This document shows, piece after piece, positions 34,471 through 42,122 of a stretch of DNA of 64,000 bases. Location of the stretch: positions 62,001 through 126,000 of the forward strand of contig NZ_JADZGI010000004.1 of the NCBI RefSeq assembly GCF_015865035.1, written 5' to 3'. Under the pieces are notes generated by a model. It was not told where the DNA came from, ran no database searches, and saw only the letters and a list, made by a program, of their open reading frames with translations. Numbering within the stretch: position 1 is the stretch's first letter; every line of letters begins with the position of its first letter. Source of the stretch: Novosphingobium aureum. Its GTDB lineage: Bacteria > Pseudomonadota > Alphaproteobacteria > Sphingomonadales > Sphingomonadaceae. The position numbers and the translations under genes were made by a program.

Positions 34471-35706
34471 TCACAGGATCCCGGCGGTCTTTCCAGCGCG
34501 GGCGAACATGCCGATGATCTGCTCGACCTGTTCGGCCGAGTGCTCTGCGCACAGCGAGCAGCGCAGCAGGGTCATGTTGGCCGGGGTCGCCGGCGGACGC
34601 GCGAGATTGACGTAGAGCCCCTCGTGGAGCAGCGCTTCCCACATGCCCGCGCCCCGCTCGAGGTCGGGCATGATCACCGAGATGATCGCGCTCTGCGGCT
34701 CCTCGGTGCCGAGCTGGAAGCCGGCGTCCCTCAGACCCTTGTGCAGCGTCTTGGAGTTTTCCCAGAGGTGCGCGCGCTTCTCGCCCGCATCCATCAGCTT
34801 GCGGATCGAGGTGCAGGCGGTGGCGACCACGCTCGGCGGCAGGCTGGCGGTGAAGACGTAGGGGCGACAGACCAGACGCATGATCTCGAACTTGGGATGG
34901 TTCGAGACGCAGAAGCCGCCGACCGTGCCGACCGACTTGGAGAAGGTGCCGATGACGAAATCGACGTCGTCGAGGCAGCCCTGTTCCTCGGCCACGCCGC
35001 GCCCCTTGGGGCCGATGAAGCCCATCGAGTGCGCCTCGTCGACGAGCACCATCGCGCCGTACTTCTTGGCGACCGCGATCATCTCCTTGAGCGGGGCGAT
35101 GTCGCCCAGCATCGAGTAGACGCCTTCGAGGATGACCAGCTTGCCCGCGCCTTCGGGAATGCGGCGCAGGCGCTTTTCCATGGCCTCGATGTCGTTGTGC
35201 TTGAAGGGCACGACTTCCGCGTCGCCCATCTTGCACCCGTCCCAGATCGAGGCGTGGCTGTCGATGTCGAGGATGATGTAGTCACCCTTGCCCGCGATCG
35301 TCGAGATGATGCCAAGGTTCGCCTGATAGCCGGTCGAGAACACCATCGCGTGCTTCATGTCGTAGAAGTCGCATAGCGCCTCTTCGACTGCCTTGTGGCC
35401 GACATAGGTACCGTTGAGCACGCGGCTGCCGGTGGTGCCCGAACCGAAGTCGTCGAGCGCCTGCTTGCCCGCCTCGATCACGTCAGGATCGAAGGTCATG
35501 CCCATGTAGTTGTAGGTGCCGAGAAGGATCGTCTCGCGCCCGTTGCACATCGCCACGGTCGGCGAGAGCACGCGCTCCATCACCAGTCCGAAGGGGTCCT
35601 CGACGCCGGAATCGAGCAGGTTCGCGCGCATCTGGATGAGCGGGTCGAACTTGCTGAACAGGTCGGCGTGGCCTGCGGTCTCGTTTTCGCTGAGCATGTC
35701 GGTCAT
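34471..35706 (-). CDS. spt: Serine palmitoyltransferase
   Basis: The product is a 411-residue alpha-oxoamine synthase. It condenses serine with a fatty acyl thioester to 3-ketosphinganine, the first step of sphingolipid synthesis. Marks are ILLGTYNYMGMTFDPDVIEA, DEAHSMGFIGPKGRG, the PLP-lysine block GTFSKSVGTVGGF and RPYVFTASLPPSV, which follow the Sphingomonas enzyme closely. Glycosphingolipids replace lipopolysaccharide in these bacteria. The ATG at 35706 follows AAGG; the acyl carrier protein gene ends 14 nt upstream. Confidence 0.95.
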   Translation of the reverse strand: MTDMLSENETAGHADLFSKFDPLIQMRANLLDSGVEDPFGLVMERVLSPTVAMCNGRETILLGTYNYMGMTFDPDVIEAGKQALDDFGSGTTGSRVLNGTYVGHKAVEEALCDFYDMKHAMVFSTGYQANLGIISTIAGKGDYIILDIDSHASIWDGCKMGDAEVVPFKHNDIEAMEKRLRRIPEGAGKLVILEGVYSMLGDIAPLKEMIAVAKKYGAMVLVDEAHSMGFIGPKGRGVAEEQGCLDDVDFVIGTFSKSVGTVGGFCVSNHPKFEIMRLVCRPYVFTASLPPSVVATACTSIRKLMDAGEKRAHLWENSKTLHKGLRDAGFQLGTEEPQSAIISVIMPDLERGAGMWEALLHEGLYVNLARPPATPANMTLLRCSLCAEHSAEQVEQIIGMFARAGKTAGIL

Positions 35707-35720
35707 CGTGGCCTTGTCTT

Positions 35721-35966
35721 TCAGCCCTTGAGCTTGATCACGGCGTCGACCAGCTGGCCGAAGTTCTCGATCTCGGCCTGCTGGTTCATTGAGATGATGA
35801 TGTCGAACTCGTCCTCGATCGCGGCGACGAAGTCCATCACCGTCAGGCTGTCGAATTCGAGGTCGTCGGTGAAGCGGGTCGCGTCGGTGATCGCGACGTC
35901 CTTCTTGTTGAACGGCTCGATCAGGGCGGTGATGCGGGCCGAAGTCTCTGCGCGGTCCATGGTCAT
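35721..35966 (-). CDS. Acyl carrier protein dedicated to sphingolipid synthesis
   Basis: The product has 81 residues with the phosphopantetheine serine in LEFDSLTVMDFVAAIEDEFD. It lies immediately upstream of spt in the same operon, as in Caulobacter and other sphingolipid producers, where this carrier supplies the acyl thioester. The ATG at 35966 has GGAG 4 nt upstream; an ATG at 35960 is equally spaced for a 10-nt gap. Confidence 0.9.
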   Translation of the reverse strand: MTMDRAETSARITALIEPFNKKDVAITDATRFTDDLEFDSLTVMDFVAAIEDEFDIIISMNQQAEIENFGQLVDAVIKLKG

Positions 35967-36085
35967 TAAACTCCGAATTGGGTTCGGGCCGCTCTGTGGG
36001 CCGGAATTGCGGCGCAAAAGCGGCACGGGTGTAACATGTCAAGCGCGCAGAGGCGAAAGCGCGCAGGCAGGGCGGCGAATGCAGC

Positions 36086-36448
36086 CTAGATGAGCGATCG
36101 TACCGCCTGCATGAACGGTCCGATCGAGACCGGCTTGGCGAGGTACCCTTCCGCACCTGCCTCGCGGATGCGTTCCTCGTCGCCCTTGCCCGCATAGGCG
36201 GTCACCGCCAGCATCGGGATCTCGCGCAACTGCGGGTCGCGCTTGGCGCTCTCGATCAGGTCGAGCCCGGAAACATTGGGCAGCTGGATGTCCATGATGA
36301 CGAGGTCGGGGATGAAATCGCGCGCACGGTCGAGCGCGTCGAGCCCGTCGGCGACGGGTTCCACCTCGTATCCCTGGCTGGTCAGCACGTCGCAAAACAG
36401 CTTTCGGTTGAGGTTGTTGTCCTCGACAACGAGAATTCGCTTTGCCAT
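36086..36448 (-). CDS. divK: Single-domain response regulator, DivK-like
   Basis: The product has 120 residues and is only a receiver domain: ILVVEDNNLNRKLFCDVL, phospho-acceptor Asp in DLVIMDIQLPNVSGLDLI, conserved Thr in MLAVTAYAGKGDEERI and Lys in GYLAKPVSIGPFM. This follows DivK, which links DivJ/PleC to the CtrA cell-cycle circuit in alphaproteobacteria. Often divK is next to pleD, but no pleD is seen here. Confidence 0.88.
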   Translation of the reverse strand: MAKRILVVEDNNLNRKLFCDVLTSQGYEVEPVADGLDALDRARDFIPDLVIMDIQLPNVSGLDLIESAKRDPQLREIPMLAVTAYAGKGDEERIREAGAEGYLAKPVSIGPFMQAVRSLI

Positions 36449-36588
36449 TCGGTGCCCGGTGCCCATCTGAGGTTCGTGTTCCGCTCTAGGACAGGCAAGC
36501 GAGGCTGACAATTCTTCGAACACCGCCTTCCCCCGCTGATGGCCCCGGGAGCGATCCCCAGGCCCTCGCTCTCAACGCGCTCGGCTGG

Positions 36589-36798
36589 GTGCTCGCCGAC
36601 GAGGACCGCGCGCAGCGTTTCCTCGCGCTCACCGGGCTGACTCCCGATGCCCTTCGCGCCGCACTGGGCGAACCTGCGACGCTGGCAGGCGTTCTGGAGT
36701 TCCTGTGCGCGCACGAGCCCGACCTCGTGGGTGCGGCAGAGGCGCTCGGTGTCGATCCGCAGGTGATCGTCGCCGCGCGTGAGAAACTGGGCGCTTGA
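36589..36798 (+). CDS. DUF3572 family protein, start uncertain
   Basis: The clear coding part (RAQRFLALTGLTPDALRAAL, then VLEFLCAHEPDLVGAA) is DUF3572, function unknown. With the GTG at 36589 it has 69 residues. The same frame continues upstream as PQALALNALGW (36556-36588), which looks like real DUF3572 sequence, but no ATG, GTG or TTG starts it. Either an unusual ATT at 36511 is used or one base is missing near ATGGCCCC at 36539; with one more C that ATG would give MAPGSDPQALALNALGW. Confidence 0.68.
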   Translation: MLADEDRAQRFLALTGLTPDALRAALGEPATLAGVLEFLCAHEPDLVGAAEALGVDPQVIVAAREKLGA

Positions 36799-36811
36799 GG
36801 AAGGATTTGCG

Positions 36812-37456
36812 ATGAACAGGCCGCTGCTGATTACCGATTGCGACGAGGTGCTGCTGCACATGGTCTCGCACTTCTCGGCCTGGCTGGCCGAGGCAGAGGG
36901 CGTCATCTGCGACCTCGACTGCGCCGAGTTCTTCCGCTCGATGCGCCGCAAGGGTGCGGACGGCAGCGCGGGCGAGCTGCTCGACGAAACCGAGATGTGG
37001 GCTTTGCTCGGCCGCTTCTTCGACGACCAGATGCATCGTCAGACCCCCGTGCCCGGCGCGATCGAGACGATCAAGGCGATCCGCGAACATGCCGACGTGG
37101 TGGTGCTCACCAACCTGCAGGACCATCGCCGCGAGGCACGCGAGATGCAGCTGCTCGAGCACGGCCTCGACCTGCGCGTCTTCACCAATCAGGGGCCCAA
37201 GGGACCTGCGCTCCAGGCGATCCTCGATGAATACCGCCCCAGCCGTGCGGTCTTCGTCGACGATATCTCGCAGCACCACGATTCGGTCGGTGCGATCGCC
37301 CCGGAGGTGCGCCGCCTGCACCTCTGCGCCGAACCGCGCATCGCCGGTTTCATCCCCTGCGCCTTCGAGGCCGGACACGCCCACGCGCGCATCGACGACT
37401 GGAACGAAGCGCGCACGTGGCTGTTCGAACAACTCGACCTCGAGATGCAATCCTGA
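36812..37456 (+). CDS. HAD-family hydrolase
   Basis: The product has 214 residues. HAD motifs are present: the nucleophile pair in ITDCDEVLL (DxD), VVVLTNLQDHR (motif II), a lysine in NQGPKGPAL and acidic VFVDDISQHHDS (motif III/IV). The substrate is unknown. The ATG at 36812 has AGGAAGGA upstream. ridA follows after 47 nt. Confidence 0.86.
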   Translation: MNRPLLITDCDEVLLHMVSHFSAWLAEAEGVICDLDCAEFFRSMRRKGADGSAGELLDETEMWALLGRFFDDQMHRQTPVPGAIETIKAIREHADVVVLTNLQDHRREAREMQLLEHGLDLRVFTNQGPKGPALQAILDEYRPSRAVFVDDISQHHDSVGAIAPEVRRLHLCAEPRIAGFIPCAFEAGHAHARIDDWNEARTWLFEQLDLEMQS

Positions 37457-37503
37457 CCCGGCGCCTTGCGCTGCGGCCATCCAACTAGAGGAATTTCCAA
37501 GCA

Positions 37504-37968
37504 ATGAGTGAGATCGAAGCACGCCTGTCCGAACTCGGCCTCGCACTGCCCGAACCGGCCGCTCCGGTCGCGGCCTATGTCCCGGTGGTCGAGGCGGGCG
37601 GCCTTGCCCACGTCTCGGGCCAGCTGCCCTTCGTCGGCGGCCAGCTCGTGACCGGGCGCCTTGGCGAGGAAGTCTCGCTCGAGGAAGGCGTCGTCGCGGC
37701 GCAGGCCTGCGGGGTCATGATCCTCGCGCAGCTCAAAGCCGCGCTCGGCTCGCTCGAGCGCATCGAGAAGATCGTCAAGCTCGGCGTCTTCGTCAATTCG
37801 ACCGGTGATTTCAGCGACCAGCCAAAGGTCGCCAATGGCGCGTCCGAGCTGATGGTCGCGGTCTTCGGCGAGGCGGGCAAGCATGCGCGCAGCGCGGTTG
37901 GCGTACCGGTGCTTCCGCTCGGCGCCGCCGTCGAAGTGGATGCCATCGTTGCCGTCAAGCCTGCCTGA
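37504..37968 (+). CDS. ridA: RidA/YjgF-family protein
   Basis: The product has 154 residues. The RidA fold is indicated by AYVPVVEAGGLAHVSGQLPF, AQACGVMILAQLKAALGSL, KLGVFVNSTGDF and the C-terminal ARSAVGVPVLPLGAAVEVDA with the conserved arginine. Such proteins hydrolyse reactive enamine/imine intermediates from PLP enzymes. GAGGAA precedes the ATG. Its end overlaps the next gene. Confidence 0.87.
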   Translation: MSEIEARLSELGLALPEPAAPVAAYVPVVEAGGLAHVSGQLPFVGGQLVTGRLGEEVSLEEGVVAAQACGVMILAQLKAALGSLERIEKIVKLGVFVNSTGDFSDQPKVANGASELMVAVFGEAGKHARSAVGVPVLPLGAAVEVDAIVAVKPA

Positions 37969-38734
37969 CGACTGGCTCGCCCCGGTCCCCGATCTGGCCA
38001 GGGTCGCCTGGCTGAGGGGGCGTGATTTTGCCCATCGCGGGCTGCACGGCGAAGGCGCGCCCGAGAATTCGGGCAGCGCCTTCGACCGGGCGATGCTGGG
38101 GGGCTATGGCATCGAACTCGACGTCCAGCGTACCTTCGACGGCCAGCCCGTGGTGTTCCACGACTTCGCGCTCGAGCGCCTGACCGATCATGCTGGGCCC
38201 ATCGCGGGGCGCACCGCAAGCGAGCTTGGCGCGATTACCCTTCGCGGCAGCGCCGACACGATCTGCACTCTGCGCGAGGCGCTGGTGCGGATCGACGGGC
38301 TGGTGCCGGTGCTGATCGAGGTCAAGCTGCGCCGCGAATCGAATGCCCCGGGCTTCTGCCTCGCGGTACGCCGTGCGCTCGAGGGCTATGCCGGAGCGCA
38401 TGCGGTGATGAGTTTCGATCCGCGCGTCTCGCGCTGGTTCCGGCGCCATTCGCCCGAGACCGTGCGCGGTCTTGTGCTCTCACGCAAGGAGGACAGCGGT
38501 GCGCTCGGACGGGGTCGCCATCGTCTTGCCATGTGGTATGCCCAGCCCGACTTCCTGGCGATGGACCTGCGCGAACTGCCGGGCCGCTTCGCCACCGGAC
38601 AAAGACGCAGGGGCATGCCCGTTGCGACCTGGACGGTGCGCGATCTCGCGGGCTACGAGCGGGCTCTGACCTGTACCGACGCCCGCATCTTCGAAGGCAT
38701 GATCCCGCCCGCTGCCGATACGCGGGCAGCGTGA
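37940..38734 (+). CDS. Glycerophosphodiester phosphodiesterase family protein
   Basis: The product has 264 residues with GDPD hallmarks: FAHRGLHGEGAPENSGSAFD (catalytic His and Glu), GIELDVQRTFDGQPVVFHD (metal ligands and second His) and VPVLIEVKLR. It hydrolyses glycerophosphodiesters to glycerol 3-phosphate. The chosen ATG at 37940 overlaps ridA by 29 nt; the open frame begins slightly earlier at 37883. Confidence 0.86.
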   Translation: MPSLPSSLPDDWLAPVPDLARVAWLRGRDFAHRGLHGEGAPENSGSAFDRAMLGGYGIELDVQRTFDGQPVVFHDFALERLTDHAGPIAGRTASELGAITLRGSADTICTLREALVRIDGLVPVLIEVKLRRESNAPGFCLAVRRALEGYAGAHAVMSFDPRVSRWFRRHSPETVRGLVLSRKEDSGALGRGRHRLAMWYAQPDFLAMDLRELPGRFATGQRRRGMPVATWTVRDLAGYERALTCTDARIFEGMIPPAADTRAA

Positions 38735-38813
38735 CGCGAGGCTGGTTTGCAGCGGGGCGCATGAACGAGACAAGCGCAGGCAGGGGACGGCGCGCAGACG
38801 AGGACCGGTCGAG

Positions 38814-39971
38814 GTGAGTGAAGGCGAATTCGTGGCGAAAGTGGGCGGTGCGGTCGGTGACCTGCCGCAGGCCCAGTGGGACGCGCTCGGCCAAGAGGGC
38901 AATCCCTTCATGCGCCATGCCTTCCTAAAGGCGATGGAGGATTCGGGCTCGGTCGGCGAGGGGACGGGCTGGGCACCGCTGCCGATCGTCATCGAAGGGC
39001 CGGGCGGCGGGATCGCTGCGGCGCTTCCGGCCTATCTCAAGCAACACAGTCAAGGCGAATACGTTTTCGATCATGCCTGGGCCGATGCCTGGCACCGCGC
39101 CGGCGGCTCGTATTATCCCAAGATCCAGATCGCTGCGCCCTTCACCCCGGCGACGGGGCCGCGCATCCTCACCCCGCATCCCGAACTGGCACTGCCGCTA
39201 TTGCGCGCGGTCGAATCGCTATGCGAGCAGAACGGCCTGTCCTCGGCGCATGCCACCTTCATCGAGCCAGCGCAGGTGCCGCTGTTCGAGCAGGCCGGCT
39301 GGCTGCTGCGCGAAGACATCCAGTTTCACTGGGAGAATCGCGGCTACACCGACTTCGACGCCTTTCTGGGCGCCTTGTCCTCGGCCAAGCGCAAGAACTT
39401 GCGCAAGGAGCGCGCGAAGGCACAGGAGGGCGTGGATATCCGCCGCCTGCGCGGCAGTGCGATCACGCCCGAACACTGGGATGCGTTCTGGGAGTTCTAT
39501 CAGGATACCGGCGCGCGCAAGTGGGGGCAGCCCTATCTCACCCGCGAGGCCTTCACGCTGCTGGGCGAAACCATGGGAGAGGACGTCCTGCTTGTGATGG
39601 CCTTCGTCGACGACGAGCCGGTGGCGGGCGCGCTCAACTTCATCGGGGCGCAGGCGCTATACGGGCGCTACTGGGGTGCGCTGGTCGACAAGCCGTTCCT
39701 GCACTTCGAGCTGTGCTATTATCAGGCCATTGATGCGGCCATCGAGCTGGGGCTCTCGCGTGTCGAGGCGGGCGCCCAGGGCGGCCACAAGCTTGCGCGC
39801 GGCTATGAGCCGGTGCGCACGGTATCGGCGCATTACATCGCCCACGAGGGGCTGCGTGCGGCGATTGCCGACTACCTCGAGCAAGAGCGTGCCGGTATGG
39901 CGCGCGACGAACTGTGGCTTGGCGAACGCACGCCGTTCCGCAAGGCTGGACCGGCCGCGGACAAACCCTGA
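38814..39971 (+). CDS. DUF482/GNAT-like peptidogalycan biosynthesis-type protein
   Basis: The product has 385 residues. The order NPFMRHAFLKAMEDSGSVGE, ALPAYLKQHSQGEYVFDHAW, LSSAKRKNLRKERAKAQEG and VEAGAQGGHKLARGYEPV is characteristic of the COG3146 family, which has a double GNAT/FemAB-like fold. The biochemical activity is not known. The GTG at 38814 was chosen to allow the full N-terminal domain. Confidence 0.82.
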   Translation: MSEGEFVAKVGGAVGDLPQAQWDALGQEGNPFMRHAFLKAMEDSGSVGEGTGWAPLPIVIEGPGGGIAAALPAYLKQHSQGEYVFDHAWADAWHRAGGSYYPKIQIAAPFTPATGPRILTPHPELALPLLRAVESLCEQNGLSSAHATFIEPAQVPLFEQAGWLLREDIQFHWENRGYTDFDAFLGALSSAKRKNLRKERAKAQEGVDIRRLRGSAITPEHWDAFWEFYQDTGARKWGQPYLTREAFTLLGETMGEDVLLVMAFVDDEPVAGALNFIGAQALYGRYWGALVDKPFLHFELCYYQAIDAAIELGLSRVEAGAQGGHKLARGYEPVRTVSAHYIAHEGLRAAIADYLEQERAGMARDELWLGERTPFRKAGPAADKP

Positions 39972-40002
39972 ACCGGTTTTGGCTCAGGGCGCACTGGAGC
40001 GC

Positions 40003-40371
40003 TCAGGCCGCGCGGCGCAGGGTGCTGGCGCTCTCGCGGGTAGACTTGAGCCATTCGCGGGCACGGCGCTGGGCTTCGGCGATCTCGCGCGCGGTCATCT
40101 CGTCGGAGACTTCGGCGCGGCATTCGGGAGCATCCTCGTGGCCGGCAACGGCGGCGAGGTTGAACCACTTGTGCGCCTCGATCAGATCGCTTTCGATGCC
40201 GTTGGAATCGGTCGAGTAAGCGACGCCGAGATCGAAATAGGCGTTGGCATCGCCGCGCGCCGCGGCGGCGAGGAAGGCGGCCAGCGGGCCCGTGCCTGCA
40301 ACCGTGAAGTCTGCGCCCTCGGCGATTCGAGCCTGGGCTAGCGTATTCTCACTGATCCAAGAATTTTCCAT
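40003..40371 (-). CDS. Sel1-repeat-like small protein
   Basis: The product has 122 residues. One Sel1/TPR-like unit is clear, DANAYFDLGVAYSTDSNGIE followed by LIEAHKWFNLAAVAGHEDA, plus a helical C-terminus rich in Arg and Glu. Such repeats mediate protein contacts. The gene diverges from dksA. Confidence 0.72.
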   Translation of the reverse strand: MENSWISENTLAQARIAEGADFTVAGTGPLAAFLAAAARGDANAYFDLGVAYSTDSNGIESDLIEAHKWFNLAAVAGHEDAPECRAEVSDEMTAREIAEAQRRAREWLKSTRESASTLRRAA

Positions 40372-40687
40372 CAGACGTGATCCCTGTTTCGCGACCGTCC
40401 CCCGGTCGTTTCGCAAGGACAGGCTGACCTACGTTGGTAACCATAGGGTTAACCATCATAAGGGATATTTCCGAGAAGCTTTTGAGAGAGAGGTTTCACG
40501 ACCGCGATTTCGAGTGATCCGGAAGGATCGTTCACGAAATATGTGGGAAGTGTCTGATATCACCTTGTCTCGGCATTCGCGGAGACTTATAGGCCGCTCC
40601 GACCGCGGATTGCTGGTTGGTTACCGCAAACATGCGGGACTGCAGGGCTATGGCAGTTCGGGGCGGATACCTGCGGAGTTTCTCTGG
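40372..40687. other. Intergenic region upstream of dksA
   Basis: This 316-nt gene-free stretch separates the divergent Sel1-like and dksA genes. It is AT-richer than its surroundings near 40430-40500 and contains GGTAACCATAGGGTTAACC (40436-40454). No defined promoter or known regulator site could be assigned. The dksA reading frame stays open through it but has no DksA-like residues before 40688. Confidence 0.4.
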
Positions 40688-41146
40688 ATGGCAACGGCCC
40701 TTATTGACGATATCGACGTTCTGGCCAAGGCGCGGCGGGGCATTGGCGGCGCTTACGTTCCGACCGACGACGAACCTTACATGTGCGATGCGCAGCAGGA
40801 GTACTTTCGTAACCTGCTGTTCGCTTGGAAAAAATCAATTCTCGACGCGGCGGCTGGTACGCTCCAGCAGCTTCAGGACGGACCCTTGCGCGAGCCCGAT
40901 CTCAACGATCGCGCCTCGAGCGAGACCGACTGGTCGATCGAACTGCGCACCCGCGACCGCCAGCGCAAGCTGATCGCCAAGATCGATTCGGCGCTGCGTC
41001 GCATCGAGGAAGGCGAGTACGGCTACTGCGAGGTTACCGGCGAGCCGATCGGCCTGGGTAGGCTCGAGGCACGCCCGATCGCGACCATGACGGTCGAGGC
41101 CCAAGAGGCGCATGAGCGCCGCGAAAAAGTCTCGCGCGACGACTGA
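40688..41146 (+). CDS. dksA: RNA polymerase-binding transcription factor DksA, one-cysteine type
   Basis: The product has 152 residues. The coiled-coil with acidic tip contains DLNDRASSETDWSIELRTRD, and the C-terminal region is GEYGYCEVTGEPIGLGRLEA. Only one of the four zinc-finger cysteines of enterobacterial DksA is kept. DksA acts with ppGpp in the RNA polymerase secondary channel. The ATG at 40688 has GGAG 9 nt upstream. Confidence 0.92.
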   Translation: MATALIDDIDVLAKARRGIGGAYVPTDDEPYMCDAQQEYFRNLLFAWKKSILDAAAGTLQQLQDGPLREPDLNDRASSETDWSIELRTRDRQRKLIAKIDSALRRIEEGEYGYCEVTGEPIGLGRLEARPIATMTVEAQEAHERREKVSRDD

Positions 41147-41582
41147 TGTCCGAATCCGGGCATGTCCCTCTGTGATGAGGGGCATGTCCTGCCGGTTTCC
41201 TGAGCCAGTAACTCTGACATGATCCGGGGCTGGACGTGCGATCCCGCTCCGTCATTTCCCTTTAGCCGTCGATTGCCTGCGCCTCGGGGCCTGTGTTTTC
41301 AATGCTGTAGCAGCCTGAGAGGCTGCTCCGGGCCGAAACGACCCTTGCGGCAGGGCGGTGTCAGAATGGGACATCCCGCGAGATCTAGGGCAAGCCCCTG
41401 ATGTAGTTAAATCTTTCTTCGCGATTTGTGGCATAATGCGTCAATCTCGAACCATTCCCGGATTGCCCGGGATTGACGAGACGACAATGCTGAGACAGCA
41501 GGTGCGATGGGTCGCATGTGTGATGATCCAGGCAGCGAAAACGACGTAAAGAGGGGCATGGCCCCGGTGCCGGATGGAGTGA
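41147..41582. other. Long intergenic region between dksA and the PilZ gene
   Basis: This 436-nt region holds the hairpin at 41161-41186, a small hairpin at 41456-41472 (TCCCGG/CCGGGA), and an AT-rich patch at 41405-41437 that may hold the PilZ-gene promoter. Short open frames here have no coding character I can support. Confidence 0.45.
41161..41186 (+). terminator. Probable terminator hairpin of dksA
   Basis: CATGTCCCTC (41161-41170) pairs with GAGGGGCATG (41177-41186) with one G-T wobble and a 6-nt loop. It begins 15 nt after the dksA stop. The U tract is weak (TCCTGCC). Confidence 0.5.
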
Positions 41583-41954
41583 ATGGAACAGTCTGACAAT
41601 CGGCAGATCCCGCGCGACAGCCTCTTCCTTATGGCTGAACTGCGTGTCGACGGGCTCGACGGAGAGCATCGCATCAAGGTGCGCAATCTCTCTGCTGGCG
41701 GCATGATGGGCGAAGGTCCGGTCAGGGTCGTGCGCGGCGCGGTGGTCGAAGTGAATATCCGCAACCTCGGCTGGGTCGAAGGTTCGATCGCGTGGGTCCA
41801 GGAAAGCCGATTCGGTGTCGCCTTCCACGAGGACATCGACCCCAAGCTGGCGCGCGCGCCGGTCGGCGAAACCACGGTCGACGACAACGCCCCCCGTTTT
41901 CTGCGCAACCACCAGCCGCCGCGTCCCAGCGGCCTCGCGATTCGCAAGGTCTGA
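41583..41954 (+). CDS. PilZ-domain protein
   Basis: The product has 123 residues. The c-di-GMP-binding signature is present as RQIPRDSLFLMAEL (RxxxR) and VRNLSAGGMMGEGP (NxSxxG). A barrel strand set follows, with EVNIRNLGWVEGSIAWV. It is a stand-alone receptor; the target is unknown. A GGDEF protein lies 16 kb away at 57739. GGAG lies just before the ATG. Confidence 0.87.
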   Translation: MEQSDNRQIPRDSLFLMAELRVDGLDGEHRIKVRNLSAGGMMGEGPVRVVRGAVVEVNIRNLGWVEGSIAWVQESRFGVAFHEDIDPKLARAPVGETTVDDNAPRFLRNHQPPRPSGLAIRKV

Positions 41955-42122
41955 AGTCGCAGCGCTGACGCGACGCCACGGGCCTGCGGCTCGGGGTATG
42001 TCCCGAGGGCATTTGCCTGATCGGGCCTTGCCCGGTCGGTCTGTGTCCCGGGCTTCTGCTGCGTCTGGCGAAGCGTCCGCCGGGGCGACAAAAAAACACT
42101 CTGGCGGACGTTTGCTGGCCGC

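Noticed and set aside
41358..41549. A 63-codon open frame in the gap before the PilZ gene
   Set aside because: No ribosome-binding site, no coding character and no similarity that I recognise.
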